The notes under the pieces were generated by a model. That model was not told the origin of the DNA. It did no database searches and saw only the letters and a list, made by a program, of their open reading frames with translations. From Salmonella bongori NCTC 12419 (GTDB lineage Bacteria; Pseudomonadota; Gammaproteobacteria; Enterobacterales; Enterobacteriaceae): DNA of 64,000 nt. Numbering within the stretch: the first letter of the stretch is position 1; each line of letters opens with the position of its first letter. The position numbers and the translations under genes are program-made. The DNA is taken from the NCBI RefSeq assembly GCF_000252995.1, contig NC_015761.1, positions 1,984,001 through 2,048,000 of the forward strand, written 5' to 3'. This document shows, in pieces, positions 36,400-46,149 of the stretch.

Positions 36400-37602
36400 T
36401 CAACGCGCTTTACGTTTGATTATCATCACCAGGCTCAACAGTGTAAAGACCATCATGATCCACGACATCGTCCATGGCGTGCCGTCACTCATTGCCGAGA
36501 GTAAAAGCGATGACACAATCCCGCTGCCGTACTGCAACGAACCGATCAACGCTGAAGCCGACCCCGCCATATTATATGGCACGGTATCGAGCGCAGCCGC
36601 CGTCGATGCTGCGGCAATAATGCCGTTCATGGAGAAAAAGATAAAAATCGTCACGACCATCATCGCCATGCCGCCAGTCTGCATTTTCGCGCCAGCGGCC
36701 AGCACAACCGTTGCCAGAGCGGCAACAAGCGCCGCAACCCGCAACAACGTATGCAACGGATGACGCTGCACCAGACGGCGATTAATGGAGCTCAGTCCCA
36801 TCACACCAATGATATTGATGCCGAACAGCCAGCCGTAATGCTGTGGGTCAACATGGAAATAGCTGATGTAGACAAACGGCGAACCGGCAATAAAGGCGTA
36901 AGCGGCCACATAGAAAAAGCTGACGCACAGGGTGTAACGCATAAATTCTCGATTCCGCAGTAACGAAGCATAGTTGCCAAAGGCGCTACTCAGCGGTGTC
37001 GTCAGTCGATTTTCACCCGGCAGCGTTTCCGGTAACCACCAGAGCGCAATAAACATCGCCCCACCCAGTACCACCAACAGCCAGAACACGGCACGCCAGG
37101 AGGCAACGGTGACTATCTGTCCACCCAGCAGAGGGCCAATCACCGGCGCGATAGCACTGATGATCACCAGCGTCGAAAGCATCTGCGCCGCCCGCGTGCG
37201 GACATAGAGATCGCGGATCATCGCCCTTGCCAGCATTGGTCCTGTGCAGGCACCGAAGGCCTGAAACACGCGCCAGAAAACAATCTGCGGCATACTGGAA
37301 GACATCGCGCATCCGGCTGAACCGATCACAAACAACACCATGCCGATAAACAATGGCACACGGCGTCCGATTCGGTCACTAATTGGCCCCCAAATCAACT
37401 GGGCCAGCGAGAAACCAATCAAAAAACCGGTAATGGTCAGTTCCACGTTCCCCTGCAATTCAGAGGCCATCATCGGCATGGAAGGCAGGTAAATATCGGT
37501 GGAGAGTGAGGTAAAGGCCATCAATGCGCCGAGAATCACGATAAAAAAGACGCCGGATGTCGCAGCGCGCCCGACCTGAGAAATGTTTTTTTGCTTGTTC
37601 AT
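36400..37602 (-). CDS. Bcr/CflA-family drug efflux MFS transporter
   Basis: From Met at 37602 a 400-residue, twelve-helix major facilitator protein of the Bcr/CflA subgroup. Signatures are TDIYLPSMPMMASEL in helix 1, GPISDRIGRRVPLFIGMVLF, RVFQAFGACTGPMLARAMIRDLY and PVIGPLLGGQIVTVASWRAVFW. It is closest in style to E. coli YdhC. It is expected to export hydrophobic drugs or metabolites by proton antiport. The longer frame from 37659 adds 19 unrelated residues. Confidence 0.88.
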   Translation of the reverse strand: MNKQKNISQVGRAATSGVFFIVILGALMAFTSLSTDIYLPSMPMMASELQGNVELTITGFLIGFSLAQLIWGPISDRIGRRVPLFIGMVLFVIGSAGCAMSSSMPQIVFWRVFQAFGACTGPMLARAMIRDLYVRTRAAQMLSTLVIISAIAPVIGPLLGGQIVTVASWRAVFWLLVVLGGAMFIALWWLPETLPGENRLTTPLSSAFGNYASLLRNREFMRYTLCVSFFYVAAYAFIAGSPFVYISYFHVDPQHYGWLFGINIIGVMGLSSINRRLVQRHPLHTLLRVAALVAALATVVLAAGAKMQTGGMAMMVVTIFIFFSMNGIIAAASTAAALDTVPYNMAGSASALIGSLQYGSGIVSSLLLSAMSDGTPWTMSWIMMVFTLLSLVMIIKRKAR

Positions 37603-37787
37603 AATGTCCTGATAATGTTCTGGCGGGAGAAAAATCGTAAACGTGTTGCGAGCACGCATCGCAGGGAATAGATTAATGCGGCAGACTCAAAATCCTCAAC
37701 GTGATACCGTCGCGGTATCGGCAGACGCTGAAGTTTTGTGCAGCCGCCAGCCAACCGGGACGGGTACCGCGCCAGTTCTGGCTGAGA

Positions 37788-37886
37788 CTATTCTTCCCCA
37801 TCTGCATGATTTATTTGCTGGGCTGCAGATACGGTATTCACTGAAATAAATCCCATAACCAATGTAGTAATAAGCAGTGCTTTCAT
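37788..37886 (-). pseudogene. Short secreted DUF1471-like fragment
   Basis: A frame from ATG near 37886 encodes a signal peptide and a few mature residues (MKALLITTLVMGFISVNT, VSAAQQINHADGEE) and then stops. The size and signal resemble the start of YbiJ/BhsA-type DUF1471 proteins, most of which is missing. Confidence 0.35.
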
Positions 37887-37998
37887 CTCTAATACCAGTT
37901 TAAAACAATATGTTTGAAACTGGCCCCTGACAGGAGGAGCGTTCTCCGTCTGTATATTTAAATATACAAACCTCAACTGTCATAACGCTGACCACTAT

Positions 37999-38802
37999 TT
38001 AACAAAATTGTCTGGATTTTTGGTTGGTTAAATTTTTTAAATAGCAATTCAGCTCGTTAATAATGTACTCAGGTTCTTCCACGAGGGGCATATTTTCCAT
38101 ATCTAGAATCCCATCATTTTTTTGCGGATTATCAGCCAGCAGGTCAGCAAACAGAGGGGTAAGATCCTGTTGCGCTTCGCCTCGTTCAGCCACCAGCTCA
38201 AACGTTTTATTTTTTGCCGCGTGGTTGCCCAGGGCACTGACCAGAACCCGGGCGATTTGCTCCCGGGATATCACACCATCTTCCGGTGTTCCTGTATGGC
38301 GTCGATCCCCCTGGAGCATAACGATTTTATGCTCATCATCATTGTTGTAATCAAACCAGCCAGGCCTGACGATGGTATAGGGATGACCACTGGCCCTGAC
38401 CAGACGTTCGGCACGCCTTTTCCAGTCATGAACTTCAGTGCGTTGATTCCAGGTGCTGAGCCGTTCAGTCACGCCTATCGTGGTCATTAAGGCGATGTGA
38501 ACAGCCGTCTCCCTGAACATTCGGACAATGTTACGTACACCGCCGTAATCTATCGCTCTGGCGCCAATACGCCCCTGGCCATCAGAGCCGAGCGTAAAGA
38601 CGATGGCATCAATATCTTTTGGCAGATTGATGAGTGTTTCAGGCATTGAAACATCGCCGTAAAATATATCCGTTCCACGAGGAAGGAATTTTACTTTGCG
38701 CTTATTTCTGACCAGCGCAACGGGCTGATGGCCCATTTCGATAGCGATATTGACGACATGAAGGCCAATACTGCCTGTTGCCCCCGCCACGAGTATTTTC
38801 AT
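37999..38802 (-). CDS. SDR-type NAD(P)-binding protein (NmrA-like)
   Basis: A 267-residue atypical short-chain dehydrogenase. The N-terminal nucleotide-binding motif is GATGSIGLHV (residues 7-16), followed by LVRNKRKVKFLPRGTDIFYGDV and YTIVRPGWFDYN. The Tyr/Lys catalytic pair is not obvious, as in NmrA/YtfG-type proteins. It is divergent from the LysR gene at 38951, which probably controls it. Substrate unknown. Confidence 0.8.
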   Translation of the reverse strand: MKILVAGATGSIGLHVVNIAIEMGHQPVALVRNKRKVKFLPRGTDIFYGDVSMPETLINLPKDIDAIVFTLGSDGQGRIGARAIDYGGVRNIVRMFRETAVHIALMTTIGVTERLSTWNQRTEVHDWKRRAERLVRASGHPYTIVRPGWFDYNNDDEHKIVMLQGDRRHTGTPEDGVISREQIARVLVSALGNHAAKNKTFELVAERGEAQQDLTPLFADLLADNPQKNDGILDMENMPLVEEPEYIINELNCYLKNLTNQKSRQFC

Positions 38803-38950
38803 GATAAACCTTCTGAAAGTTCAGACTTATTTTCGATACAGTCAGAATATCAATTATCATTATTGTCAGTAATGGGGCTAAAATGATTGTGTCTATGACC
38901 CCCCTTCATGAATGCACATTGAAGGGTATGCTTCCCTAAGGAAATCACCG

Positions 38951-39844
38951 ATGCTCAAAGAAAACTTCAATGAACTCCAGATTTTTCTTGTGGTGGCAAG
39001 GGAGCGAAGTTTTACCAAAGCAGCGGGTAAGCTCGGTGTGTCTCAGTCAGCTCTCAGCCATGCGATGAAGGCACTGGAGGAAAGGCTAAATATCCGCCTT
39101 CTGACCCGCACCACCCGAAGCGTCGCCCCGACAGAAGCCGGTGAGAGAATTATTGCCTGTCTTGAACCCCGTATCGCCTCCCTTGAGCAGGAGCTGGAAG
39201 CGCTGGTGCAACTCAACGGCACCGCCTCCGGTAATATCCGTCTATCTGCCGGGGAACATGCCGCGCGGAGCGTGGTATGGCCAAAACTGAAACCTTTCCT
39301 CAGGGAATATCCGGAAATTAACGTTGAACTGGTTGTCGATAACGGTTTTGTCGATATTGTCGAGGGGCGCTTTGATGCCGGGATACGACTGGGTGAAAGC
39401 GTTGATAAAGACATGATTGCGGTGCGAATTGGCCCGGACATGCGCATGGCTATTGTCGGTGCCCCATCCTATTTCGCCACGAACCCTGCACCTCACACGC
39501 CGCACGAGCTACAACATCATCGCTGCATCAATATGCGGTTACCGACTGCCGGTGGTCTTTATCACTGGGAGTTTGAGAAAGAAGGAAAACCTTTACGGGT
39601 CAGAGTTGAAGGACAGGTAACGTTTAATCTGCAGGCGGAAAGGCTTGATGCTGCCTTATCCGGTTTTGGCATCGCCTGTTTACCTGAGGACAGGGTGCAG
39701 GATTATATAAAGTCAGGAGAGCTCATTCAGGTTCTGCAGGAATGGTGTCCTTCCTTCCCCGGATATTACCTTTATTACCCCAGCCGCAAACAGCATCCAC
39801 CGGCCTTTGCGCTGATGATCGATGCACTTCGCTACCAGGAATAA
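38951..39844 (+). CDS. LysR-family transcriptional regulator
   Basis: From ATG 38951 a 297-residue LysR protein with N-terminal winged helix (LQIFLVVARERSFTKAAGKL, SQSALSHAMKALEERL) and a periplasmic-binding-like effector domain (residues ~90-295, IRLSAGEHAARSVVWPKL). It is divergent from the SDR gene, the usual layout for a LysR regulator and its target. The Met at 38912 in the same frame has no ribosome-binding site. Confidence 0.87.
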   Translation: MLKENFNELQIFLVVARERSFTKAAGKLGVSQSALSHAMKALEERLNIRLLTRTTRSVAPTEAGERIIACLEPRIASLEQELEALVQLNGTASGNIRLSAGEHAARSVVWPKLKPFLREYPEINVELVVDNGFVDIVEGRFDAGIRLGESVDKDMIAVRIGPDMRMAIVGAPSYFATNPAPHTPHELQHHRCINMRLPTAGGLYHWEFEKEGKPLRVRVEGQVTFNLQAERLDAALSGFGIACLPEDRVQDYIKSGELIQVLQEWCPSFPGYYLYYPSRKQHPPAFALMIDALRYQE

Positions 39845-39878
39845 CGGGTCCGCCATTCGCGCGGACCCCGCCCGGGTA

Positions 39879-40868
39879 TTAACGGCCTACGCGAGCCTGA
39901 TGCTCAGGCGAGTAACGTTCGCCGACAATTTTAATTGATTCAAGCGCCTGGGTTATCTGTCGCAACTCATCCGACGAAAGAATGATGTCAGCAGCCCCCA
40001 GGTTTTCCTCCAGCCGGTGCAATTTCGTGGTACCAGGGATGGGAACAATCCACGGCTTTTGCGCCAGCAGCCATGCCAGTGCGATTTGCGCAGATGTCAC
40101 ACCTTTCTCTGCAGCCAGTTCACCCAACAACGAGACCAGCTTTTCATTGGCTGCAATTGCTTGTTCGGCGAAGCGCGGCACACGACTGCGGAAATCATCC
40201 TGACCAAACGTCGTTCCTGACTTAATCGCTCCCGTCAGGAAGCCTTTGCCTAATGGACTGAATGGCACAAAACCGATACCCAGTTCCTCCAGCAACGGCA
40301 GGATCTCCTGCTCAGGTTCACGCCACCACATGGAGTATTCGCTTTGCAGGGCTGTGACGGGTTGTACCGCATGAGCACGACGAATGGTTTGCGCACCCGC
40401 TTCGGACAGGCCGAAATGTTTAACTTTGCCTTCCGCTATCAGGTCTTTCACTGTTCCCGCAACATCTTCAATCGGGACATCCGGGTCGACACGGTGTTGA
40501 TACAGCAGATCAATAACATCAGTCTTAAGGCGGCGTAATGACCCTTCCACGGCTTCACGGATATGCTCCGGACGGCTGTTTAAAATCTGCTGCTTGTTGT
40601 CGTCGCCAAAAGTAAAACCAAACTTGGTGGCGATGACCACACGGTCACGAAATGGTTTTAAGGCTTCGCCGACAACCTCTTCATTAAGGAAAGGGCCATA
40701 CACTTCAGCGGTATCGAAGAAGGTGACGCCACGTTCAACCGCTGCGCGAATGAGCTCGATAGCCTGATGAGTATCGGTCGCCGGGCCGTAGCCATGGCTT
40801 AAGCCCATGCAACCGAGCCCAAGCGCGGACACTTCGAGTCCTGATTGACCCAGATAACGTTTTTGCAT
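39879..40868 (-). CDS. Aldo/keto reductase (AKR13-like)
   Basis: A 329-residue aldo/keto reductase, cytoplasmic, NADPH-dependent. The catalytic tetrad is visible: Asp in FFDTAEVYG, Tyr in EVYG, Lys in VIATKFGF, and His in LLYQHRVD. The C-terminal cofactor part is IPIPGTTKLHRLEENLGA. It closely resembles general aldehyde/ketone reductases of the yakc/AKR13 group. It follows a second reductase gene by 26 bases, so both may be one transcript. Confidence 0.87.
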   Translation of the reverse strand: MQKRYLGQSGLEVSALGLGCMGLSHGYGPATDTHQAIELIRAAVERGVTFFDTAEVYGPFLNEEVVGEALKPFRDRVVIATKFGFTFGDDNKQQILNSRPEHIREAVEGSLRRLKTDVIDLLYQHRVDPDVPIEDVAGTVKDLIAEGKVKHFGLSEAGAQTIRRAHAVQPVTALQSEYSMWWREPEQEILPLLEELGIGFVPFSPLGKGFLTGAIKSGTTFGQDDFRSRVPRFAEQAIAANEKLVSLLGELAAEKGVTSAQIALAWLLAQKPWIVPIPGTTKLHRLEENLGAADIILSSDELRQITQALESIKIVGERYSPEHQARVGR

Positions 40869-40894
40869 TGATTAATTGCCTCTTTTATCGCGTC

Positions 40895-41746
40895 TTAAAC
40901 GTCCAGTTTGCGACCGGCCAACCATTCAACTCTGGCAGGATCGCGGTGTGAGAAGAAAGCACTTGTTGCGGTGTCGATAGCAGTAATCTGCAACATATCT
41001 TCATCACTCAGTTCGAAATCGAGAATGTTGATGTTCTCTTCCATGCGTTCTTTTCGCACTGTTTTTGCCAGCGAAACGATGCCTCGCTGGAAAATCCACC
41101 GCAGCACAACCTGTCCCACGCTTTTACCGTACTTCTGGCCAATCGCCGTTAATACGGGATGCTCAAACAGACCATTTTTACCTTCTGCAAACGGCGCCCA
41201 GGCTTCCGGCTGAATACCCCTGCTTTGCATCCACGCCACGGGATGCAGCTGTTGGTTGAAGGGGTTAACTTCAATCTGGTTTACCGCCGGGGCAACGTGG
41301 TTGAAGGCAATGAGATCGGCCAGTCGGTCAGGATGGAAGTTACTGACGCCAATGGCGCGAATTTTGCCAGCCTGTTGCAATTCTTCCATGGCACGCCATG
41401 CCCCATGGACATCACCGTAAGGCTGGTGAATCAGGTACAGGTCAACATAATCAAGTTGCAGCCGATTCAGGGAGCGTTCGAACTGTGCTTTAGCGCCTTC
41501 GTAATGAGTATCCTGAAGCCATAGCTTGGTCGTTACAAAGAGCTCGTCACGGGCGATGCCGGTCTGTTTCAGTGCATTCCCGACCTGGGTTTCATTCTGG
41601 TAAGACGCGGCGGTATCGATCAGGCGGTATCCCGTATCGATGGCATCGATAACGGCTCTTTCGCATTCAGCGGCATCCGTCATCTGAAACACACCAAAGC
41701 CCAGCAGGGGCATTTCAATCCCGTTGTTCAGTTTTACAGTTTGCAT
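40895..41746 (-). CDS. Aldo/keto reductase (AKR5-like)
   Basis: From Met at 41746 a 283-residue reductase of the 2,5-diketo-gluconate reductase type (LNNGIEMPLLGFGVFQ, Asp/Tyr in LIDTAASYQNE, Lys in VTTKLW, His in YLIHQPYGDVHGAW). It is the upstream member of the reductase pair; the ATG is preceded by AAAGGATAACGTG. The two reductases belong to different subgroups, so they probably have different carbonyl substrates. Confidence 0.87.
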   Translation of the reverse strand: MQTVKLNNGIEMPLLGFGVFQMTDAAECERAVIDAIDTGYRLIDTAASYQNETQVGNALKQTGIARDELFVTTKLWLQDTHYEGAKAQFERSLNRLQLDYVDLYLIHQPYGDVHGAWRAMEELQQAGKIRAIGVSNFHPDRLADLIAFNHVAPAVNQIEVNPFNQQLHPVAWMQSRGIQPEAWAPFAEGKNGLFEHPVLTAIGQKYGKSVGQVVLRWIFQRGIVSLAKTVRKERMEENINILDFELSDEDMLQITAIDTATSAFFSHRDPARVEWLAGRKLDV

Positions 41747-41952
41747 CACGTTATCCTTTGGCTGTTGTCCAGGAAAAGCATAACGCAAACTGATTTATTC
41801 GATTAGATGGAGTAATTAGCTAGGGTTTATTAGGTATATTCATCAATTTGGCGATATTAGCTCTGGATATCATCAACGGAGCATTTACTTTCCATAAGGG
41901 ATGCAGATATTTTTAGTCCGTATCCCTTATAGATGAACGTGACTGATTCTAT

Positions 41953-42435
41953 TTAGCTCGATGACAGAACGTCTTGTTTTAAGGCGGTCGCCTTTACTTT
42001 ATTACTTGAGTAAATGAAGAAAAGCGCGATACCTAAGCAGAGGATGGCCCCCAGACGACTCATCGAAAACGAAATGGATTGATTTCCCAACCAGCCAAAG
42101 TTATCGATTAACATGCTCATGGTTAACTGTCCGAAGATAACGGCGACTGTAGCAATCGCGGTCCCTATTCGTTGTACGGCTAAAACCATGATAACGATAT
42201 AGGGTACGCCAAACATGGCACCCAGCAGTTGCCATTTAGGTACATCCATCAGTGTAACCAACTGTTTTGGTTCAAAAAAGAAAATAAGCAAAGCGGTGAT
42301 AATTGCGCCTACGGAAAAGGTCAGGAACGCGCTTTTAAATACCCCTACCTGACTACCCAATTGTCCATTAATGGCCGCCTGAATACTCAACATGGAGCCG
42401 CCTATAATGGCTAAAACGATCATAATAAGTGTCAT
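41953..42435 (-). CDS. YdcZ-family (DMT superfamily) transporter subunit
   Basis: A 160-residue membrane protein with five predicted helices (DUF606/YdcZ family, half-size drug/metabolite transporters: GGSMLSIQAAINGQLG, FFFEPKQLVT, WQLLGAMFGVPYIVIMVLAV). The neighbouring gene encodes a second member; such pairs are believed to form heterodimeric exporters with antiparallel topology. They are separated by 8 bases. Confidence 0.82.
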   Translation of the reverse strand: MTLIMIVLAIIGGSMLSIQAAINGQLGSQVGVFKSAFLTFSVGAIITALLIFFFEPKQLVTLMDVPKWQLLGAMFGVPYIVIMVLAVQRIGTAIATVAVIFGQLTMSMLIDNFGWLGNQSISFSMSRLGAILCLGIALFFIYSSNKVKATALKQDVLSSS

Positions 42436-42443
42436 AGTCTAAC

Positions 42444-42878
42444 TTATCCTCTGGCAACCAGAATTAATGCAGCGATGATAAAAATAAGGGCGATAATTCG
42501 CTTACTGTCTATTTTCCTGGGGGGTGTACCGAGTAAACCAAAATGGTCTATTATCAGACTCTTAAATACCTGACCGGCTAAAATACCGATCATCGTCATC
42601 GCTATCCCAATGACTGGCGTGGCCACGGTCAGAATAACGACATAAACTGGCCCGAGTACGCCACCAAGTAGCTGCCACCCAGGCAAAGAGAAAAATGACG
42701 GGCTATTGCGTGGGCTGAAAAAAAGCATCAGCAGGAAAGTCAGTGCAGCGCCTACACCAAATATGCTGAACGTTGCCCATAAATCACCAACCTCCCCCCC
42801 TAGCGGCCCCAGTAAGCCTGCCTCGACTGACAGCCCCATACCGCCAGCGATAACTAACAAAATCAGTACAAATTGCAT
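42444..42878 (-). CDS. YdcZ-family (DMT superfamily) transporter subunit
   Basis: From Met at 42878 a 144-residue member of the same family (VIAGGMGLSVEAGLLGPLG, FFSPRNSPSF, WQLLGGVLGPVYVVILTVA). The longer frame to 42944 adds a basic N-terminus and is less likely. It is the first gene of the pair and is divergent from the LysR gene at 42978. The family's substrates are unknown. Confidence 0.82.
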   Translation of the reverse strand: MQFVLILLVIAGGMGLSVEAGLLGPLGGEVGDLWATFSIFGVGAALTFLLMLFFSPRNSPSFFSLPGWQLLGGVLGPVYVVILTVATPVIGIAMTMIGILAGQVFKSLIIDHFGLLGTPPRKIDSKRIIALIFIIAALILVARG

Positions 42879-42977
42879 AGCAAACAATCTCCAGATGTGC
42901 AGGCGATGAAGACTACGCCTGAACATGAATGAGAAAAATGCCATAATGTAATAAACACCTGTGCAGGAATTGCATTA

Positions 42978-43928
42978 ATGTATGATTTAAGCAATATCAA
43001 TATCCGATCGCTCTTCATTTTCATTGCAGTGTATGAAGTGCAGAACTTTTCCACTGTGGCTCGTCGCGAAGGCATTTCTGCCTCTCAGGTTTCACGCGTC
43101 ATTCATCAGCTAGAAGATGCGGTCGGTCAGCAACTTTTCTACCGCAATACGCGCGCCATTATTCCGACAGAGAACGGTCATATTTTTATCCGTTATGTTC
43201 GGGCGGTTACCAGTAGCCTGGACGCTGCCCGACGGGAACTCAATGAAAGGACGCTTGAGCCTTCCGGGCTAATACGCATAAATGCTCCCGTTTTTTTTGG
43301 ACAAAAGCATGTCGCGCCCAAATTGGCGGGGCTGACGGAACGTTACCCACGCCTCAGTATTGAGCTGACGTTAACTGATGATTACATTGACCCACATAAA
43401 GATGCTGCTGATGTCATTTTTCGTATCGGTGAGCTTACTGACTCATCTTTTCATGCACGCATTTTTGGACAGCAGTGCTATCGCCTGGCAGCATCACCGG
43501 CTTATCTTCAAAAGTATGGCATACCTGATAACCCGGCGGATTTAAGCCGACATAAGTGTCTCGTTTACCGTGGTTCATCCGGACCGAATCGCTGGCTGTT
43601 GCGTCGAAAAGGTGGGGAGTGGATGCACTATCCAGTCTCTCCGTTGATGTCTTCCAATAATGCCGAGACTTTACTTATTGCAGCATTGGGCGGTATGGGG
43701 ATAGTCCTTTTTCCGGACTGGTTGATTGGCGAAACGCTACAAAGCGGCGAACTTATTGAATTAATACCAGATATGGAAACAGCGATTAAGACCGAGCCAC
43801 AAAATATTTCTGCTATTTATCCTCATGCTCGTCACCCAACGTTAAATGTCAGGGCCGTAATTGATTATTATGTAGAAGCTTTCGGTTCGCCGCTATACTG
43901 GCAGCTAAGCGATGGTGTTTTTAAGTAA
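42978..43928 (+). CDS. LysR-family transcriptional regulator
   Basis: A 316-residue LysR protein: winged helix (FIAVYEVQNFSTVARREGI, SQVSRVIHQLEDAVG) and effector domain (residues ~95-300). It is divergently arranged with the YdcZ-type pair and separated by about 100 bases, so it is the probable regulator of that exporter. A bidirectional terminator follows. Confidence 0.87.
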   Translation: MYDLSNINIRSLFIFIAVYEVQNFSTVARREGISASQVSRVIHQLEDAVGQQLFYRNTRAIIPTENGHIFIRYVRAVTSSLDAARRELNERTLEPSGLIRINAPVFFGQKHVAPKLAGLTERYPRLSIELTLTDDYIDPHKDAADVIFRIGELTDSSFHARIFGQQCYRLAASPAYLQKYGIPDNPADLSRHKCLVYRGSSGPNRWLLRRKGGEWMHYPVSPLMSSNNAETLLIAALGGMGIVLFPDWLIGETLQSGELIELIPDMETAIKTEPQNISAIYPHARHPTLNVRAVIDYYVEAFGSPLYWQLSDGVFK

Positions 43929-43953
43929 TTCTGATGATATGCCTGTAAAAAAC

Positions 43954-43977
43954 GGGTCACCTTAGCGACCCATTTTT
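43954..43977. terminator. Terminator between LysR gene and PTS operon
   Basis: GGGTC...GACCC stem with an A run before and a T run after, between the converging LysR (plus) and PTS (minus) genes. Confidence 0.7.
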
Positions 43978-44094
43978 ATTCGTGGCGATTAAAAATAGCA
44001 TCCAGCGAATAGTATATAGCGCGATAATAATAACACTCCATTATCACAATTCATGTGAGCGCGATATCATGTAACAGCATGCTATTATATATGC

Positions 44095-45201
44095 TTAACT
44101 AATCTTAATGTCATCAAAGTTGATATCTTCCTCTTCTTGATCATTGTTTATAACAACATCACGAGGAACATCTTTTTTGATGACAGCATAGATGGTTGCG
44201 GTTACTAATATATTTACTATCAACGCCATAATACCTGCCATGGGATTTGACATTGTTGGGAGCATCAATACACCACCAAAAGGTACTGTTGCATCTGCGC
44301 CATATACCATGGTGATTGCACCGCCACAAGCTCCGCCGATTGCCGCTGCAGCAATACCGCGAACGATATCATTCATCACTATGGGTATGGATCCTTCAAC
44401 AATATTCACTACCCCCATAGGAACCGCCGATTTTAACATTTCGATTTCTTCGTTATTATAGATATTTTTGCGAAGAAGTTTGGCGATAAAAAATGCAAGC
44501 CCAAAACCGATAGGTGTTGCTGTGTTAACTAACTGAAGGGCCGTAACTGGCTCATTTATACCCTGTGCCTGGAGAGTTAAGACGAATGCGAAGCACGTCT
44601 TATTGATCGGCCCACCAAAGTCAACGATACACAACGCCCCAATGACAGCACCTAATAGTAAATTAGATGAAGTTCCCATACTTCTCAGGAACGATGTGAG
44701 AGCATCGGTAAAAATACCAATAGGCGTACCGATGATATAGACCATGATCAGGGCACTGAGAATGGATGCAAAAAATGGCACAATCAATGTAGGCATTAAA
44801 CCCCGGGCCCAGCCAGGAACCTTCACATTTTTAATGATAGCAAGAGCAATATACCCGGAAATGTAGCCGCCGATCATGCCACCGATAAAACCCGCACCAA
44901 TGGCATTAGCCGCCAAACCGACAACAAAACCTGGGGCAATACCGGGCTTACCCGCGATCGAACCGGAAATCCCGATAGCAATAACGACGGGTAATAGTCC
45001 GAGCGCCTTAGCCCCCATGGTAGCGAAGGCCTGCCACAGATCAAATTGACCCGATACTAAAGTGTCCTGAACCGTCCCACCAAAACCCATACCGATGGCA
45101 ATAATAAACCCAGCACCACAGACAATCGGAATCAAGAATGAGATGGCAGTCAGCAGATGACCTTTAGGGTTTGCTGCTTTCCATATTTCTTTTATATTCA
45201 T
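44095..45201 (-). CDS. PTS fructose-type enzyme IIC
   Basis: A 368-residue membrane protein of the fructose/mannitol PTS subfamily, with around nine transmembrane segments (HLLTAISFLIPIVCGAGFII, GFVVGLAANAIGAGFIGGMI, GGPINKTCFAF). The conserved GGPINK-type motif of fructose IICs is present. It has no fused IIB or IIA domain; those are the next two genes upstream. Last gene of the dual-PTS operon. The base composition is noticeably more AT-rich than in the transketolase and epimerase genes, suggesting separate acquisition. Confidence 0.9.
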   Translation of the reverse strand: MNIKEIWKAANPKGHLLTAISFLIPIVCGAGFIIAIGMGFGGTVQDTLVSGQFDLWQAFATMGAKALGLLPVVIAIGISGSIAGKPGIAPGFVVGLAANAIGAGFIGGMIGGYISGYIALAIIKNVKVPGWARGLMPTLIVPFFASILSALIMVYIIGTPIGIFTDALTSFLRSMGTSSNLLLGAVIGALCIVDFGGPINKTCFAFVLTLQAQGINEPVTALQLVNTATPIGFGLAFFIAKLLRKNIYNNEEIEMLKSAVPMGVVNIVEGSIPIVMNDIVRGIAAAAIGGACGGAITMVYGADATVPFGGVLMLPTMSNPMAGIMALIVNILVTATIYAVIKKDVPRDVVINNDQEEEDINFDDIKIS

Positions 45202-45244
45202 AAATTACGCCCTTTAATTTATATAGGATACGCATTGGTAAGTG

Positions 45245-45556
45245 TTATGAATTGACTAATTCACCGAGTTTTTCGATAAGCTTATTTGGTGATTTAACCG
45301 CCATTTCCGTTGGTACTTTGACGACTTTCTTTCCGGCGAACCTTTCTTCACCGGAGACTTTAACATCGGCGGCTAACAGGACGATGTCGGCTTGTGCAAT
45401 TTCTTCAGCAGTTAAGGCATTCTCGATACCTATAGTGCCTTGCGTTTCAATTTTGACATTGTGCCCGGCTTTTTTTGCTGCTATTTCAATTTTCTTTTGC
45501 GCAATATAGGTGTGTGCAATGCCTACAGTGCAAGCTGTAATTCCAACAATATTCAT
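45245..45556 (-). CDS. PTS fructose-type enzyme IIB
   Basis: A 103-residue cytosolic IIB with the phosphorylation-site Cys in VGITACTVGIAHTYIAQ (Cys9), the hallmark of fructose-type IIB. It receives phosphate from the IIA encoded upstream and passes it to the sugar bound by the IIC. Spacing to IIC is 43 bases. Confidence 0.92.
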   Translation of the reverse strand: MNIVGITACTVGIAHTYIAQKKIEIAAKKAGHNVKIETQGTIGIENALTAEEIAQADIVLLAADVKVSGEERFAGKKVVKVPTEMAVKSPNKLIEKLGELVNS

Positions 45557-45609
45557 AACTATTCTCCAGAATTGATTGTTTTGATGCTATGGTAGATATG
45601 ATAATTAAA

Positions 45610-46074
45610 TTAAGCGCTGACACCTTCAGCGTTCAATAGATCAATAATTTTCTGAGGGGAATCTTCCTTCAGTAATTTCTCCACTATCTCTTCATCGGCA
45701 AGTGAACCTGAAACTTGTGATAATAATCGGATGTGGGTGGCATTTTGATCCACCAGGCATACTGCAAATAAAATAATACAGCGAACGTCGCTACCATCCA
45801 TCGTTTCCCATGGGATTTGATGTTGGGTGCGTCCAATGGCCAACGCCGTACGGGCTACTCCTGAGGATTTGCCATGCGGGATCGCAATATGATTTTCGAA
45901 TCCAGTTGAGCCCTGTTCCTCACGTAGCCAGACATCTTTCAGAAAAATATCTTTATTAATGACCGCCCCATCACGAACTAATAAGTCAGCTAATTCTTCA
46001 ATTGCCTCTTCTTTACTCTTAGCCATCATGTTCAATTTGATATTTTTTACATTAAGTACACTCGAAATGTCCAT
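45610..46074 (-). CDS. PTS fructose/mannitol-type enzyme IIA
   Basis: A 154-residue IIA of the fructose/mannitol family with active-site His in NHIAIPHGKSSGV (around residue 65) and flanking FLKDVWLREEQGSTGF. It accepts phosphate from HPr. It stands between the transketolase gene and IIB. Confidence 0.92.
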   Translation of the reverse strand: MDISSVLNVKNIKLNMMAKSKEEAIEELADLLVRDGAVINKDIFLKDVWLREEQGSTGFENHIAIPHGKSSGVARTALAIGRTQHQIPWETMDGSDVRCIILFAVCLVDQNATHIRLLSQVSGSLADEEIVEKLLKEDSPQKIIDLLNAEGVSA

Positions 46075-46149
46075 AGATCACCTTCGTTAATATGAATTAA
46101 TGATTGATTATCAGTGGGCATGTATCTATGCCCACTGATATAAGGGCGT

